From Dysgonomonadaceae bacterium zrk40 (GTDB lineage Bacteria; Bacteroidota; Bacteroidia; Bacteroidales; Dysgonomonadaceae), in contig CP070276.1 in the NCBI GenBank assembly GCA_016916535.1, positions 2,790,001 to 2,854,000 on the forward strand: a stretch of 64,000 nucleotides of DNA, written 5' to 3'. How positions within the stretch are numbered: position 1 is the first letter of the stretch; every line of letters starts with the position of its first letter. Below are positions 63,137-64,000 of this stretch, one piece after another. The notes beneath the pieces are model-generated. The model did not search any database. It saw only the letters and a program-made list of their open reading frames with translations, and had not been told where the DNA came from. The translations under genes were made by a program, and so were the position numbers.

Positions 63137-63171
63137 AAAAAAAAGGCCGTCTCATCAATCATGAGACGGCC
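63137..63171 (-). terminator. Intrinsic terminator of the CotH-family gene
   Basis: On the minus strand a perfect 11-bp stem GGCCGTCTCAT / ATGAGACGGCC (63145-63155 and 63161-63171) is followed by eight T (63137-63144). It lies six bases after the CotH stop and just after the converging TonB-type gene. Confidence 0.9.
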
Positions 63172-63176
63172 ATAGG

Positions 63177-64000
63177 TCAGATTGTTTCGATCTCCGAATC
63201 GATGAAAGCGATGCGTTCATCCATCCACTTTTTCATCTGCCGGATCAACTCCTGATAGCTATTGTTCTTGGTGACGGGCGTGGCATCCGGCAGTTTGAAG
63301 TTCTCCGCCTGCGATTTATCCAGCTTCGCTGCCATCGTTTCAATATAATCAGTGATTCCATCCACCTGCGGTTTGATTTCTTTCCATCGCTCTTTGTATT
63401 TGGTGCGGAACGACGGTATTTCCATAAACCTGGTAAAGAAACGGGCACCGGGTCTGGGATCACTGTTCCCCTGATAAAAGATCCTGTTCTTGGTGACAAA
63501 GTAGGCATTGTATCCGTTGTAACCGAAAGCCCAGTCAAAATCCCACAACGGACCCCACTTGATTTTCGAATCCGCCTCCTTATAGCAGTAGGTGCTCTTG
63601 GGATGTTCCAGCTCCTGGTTGCGAACCAGCTCATTGATCAGCATGAAGTTGATCAGCGACTCGACATCGGTGTGCTCCTCGAAGGAGTTGTTGGGGAAGT
63701 CGGCTTCAAACAGCGCATCTTCGAGTCCCTGCATCGCCTCTCTGATATACTCCATCTCCGACTCGTTGTTCAGCTCAGGTTCAGCAACCATGACAGGCAG
63801 ATTGAGGCGAGTGGTCCGGAACTTGTAATCTTCATCGAAATAGGCGTCCAGCTCCACCATAAAGCCTCCGTCAGTGTCAATGTCGACCCTTCCTTCACCT
63901 ACCTCCTTCTGTTCGGTAAGCTGGTAGTTGCCTCTGTAGGTGCCGTTAAGGAACAACTCAACATGAATGGAGGATTGATTGAATTCCAAACCGAAGATAC
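63177..64000 (-). CDS. CotH-family protein kinase-like protein (5' end outside window)
   Basis: C-terminal part, about 274 residues, of a CotH protein; the frame stays open to the window edge (IFGLEFNQSS), so the start is outside. CotH proteins have a kinase-like fold. Features: VELFLNGTYRGNYQLTEQKEVGEGRVDI (in part), GGFMVELDAYFDE, and the active-site-like WGPLWDFDWAFGYNGY with the DFDWAF triad of CotH. In Bacteroidota these are often secreted surface proteins of unknown target. Confidence 0.8.
   Translation of the reverse strand, partial: IFGLEFNQSSIHVELFLNGTYRGNYQLTEQKEVGEGRVDIDTDGGFMVELDAYFDEDYKFRTTRLNLPVMVAEPELNNESEMEYIREAMQGLEDALFEADFPNNSFEEHTDVESLINFMLINELVRNQELEHPKSTYCYKEADSKIKWGPLWDFDWAFGYNGYNAYFVTKNRIFYQGNSDPRPGARFFTRFMEIPSFRTKYKERWKEIKPQVDGITDYIETMAAKLDKSQAENFKLPDATPVTKNNSYQELIRQMKKWMDERIAFIDSEIETI

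Overview
The window looks like chromosome of a Bacteroidota bacterium, most plausibly order Bacteroidales (Proteiniphilum/Petrimonas-like relatives are my guess; no marker fixes the genus). The evidence is several promoter boxes of the Bacteroidota type (TAnnTTTG, some with an upstream TTTG), a split methylmalonyl-CoA mutase, a B12-dependent route typical of propionate/succinate fermenters, a xylan-type GH115 alpha-glucuronidase, a TonB-type outer-membrane protein, and a mreBCD-mrdA-rodA cluster with long Bacteroidota-style RodA.

Region by region. 1-6.5 kb: an IS5/IS1182-like transposase next to an arsenic cluster (ArsP-like permease, arsC, arsM, a frameshifted acr3) and an APC amino-acid permease. 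6.5-10.5 kb (minus): a four-gene envelope-sugar operon (GT2, LAB_N protein, ArnT-like transferase, sugar-nucleotide epimerase). 10.7-18.7 kb (minus): an outer-membrane phospholipase A, then a complete YbhGFSR-like efflux operon (TetR, TolC, HlyD lipoprotein, two ABC ATPases, two permeases). 19-24.3 kb: tRNA-Gln(CTG), a Dna2-like nuclease-helicase with dgkA, and a zinc-ribbon membrane protein with three internal repeats. 24.4-35 kb: housekeeping (uvrB, fhs, hemW operon, a tyrosine phenol-lyase-like enzyme, a ROK kinase, purH). 35-41 kb: the cell-shape cluster. 41-46.5 kb: SDR, trmO, a secreted HExxH protein, mtgA, then a YgbA_NO protein overlapping a RIC/hemerythrin-like-LuxR regulator, and a creatininase-family hydrolase. 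46.7-51.7 kb: mutA, a UbiA prenyltransferase, mutB. 51.7-60.8 kb: a decaying accessory stretch in which one GH115 gene is cut by two different insertion sequences and several small genes are pseudogenes. 60.8-64 kb: a TonB-type outer-membrane protein and a CotH-family protein that runs off the window.

The most informative observations are these. (1) The GH115 gene can be rebuilt on paper to an uninterrupted 970-codon reading frame by removing an IS3-family element (with ATT repeats) and an IS982 element (with TAATA repeats), the latter inserted inside the signal peptide. (2) A putative nitric-oxide sensor-regulator fuses a RIC/hemerythrin-like region to a LuxR helix-turn-helix and overlaps a YgbA_NO gene. 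(3) The arsenite pump gene has a one-base frameshift. (4) A palindromic repeat with an 11-bp tandem tail occurs in opposite orientations about 28 kb apart. (5) A glycerophosphodiesterase appears to lack its central third.

All functional calls rest on reading motifs by eye. No database search was run, so family names should be taken as recognition rather than proof.
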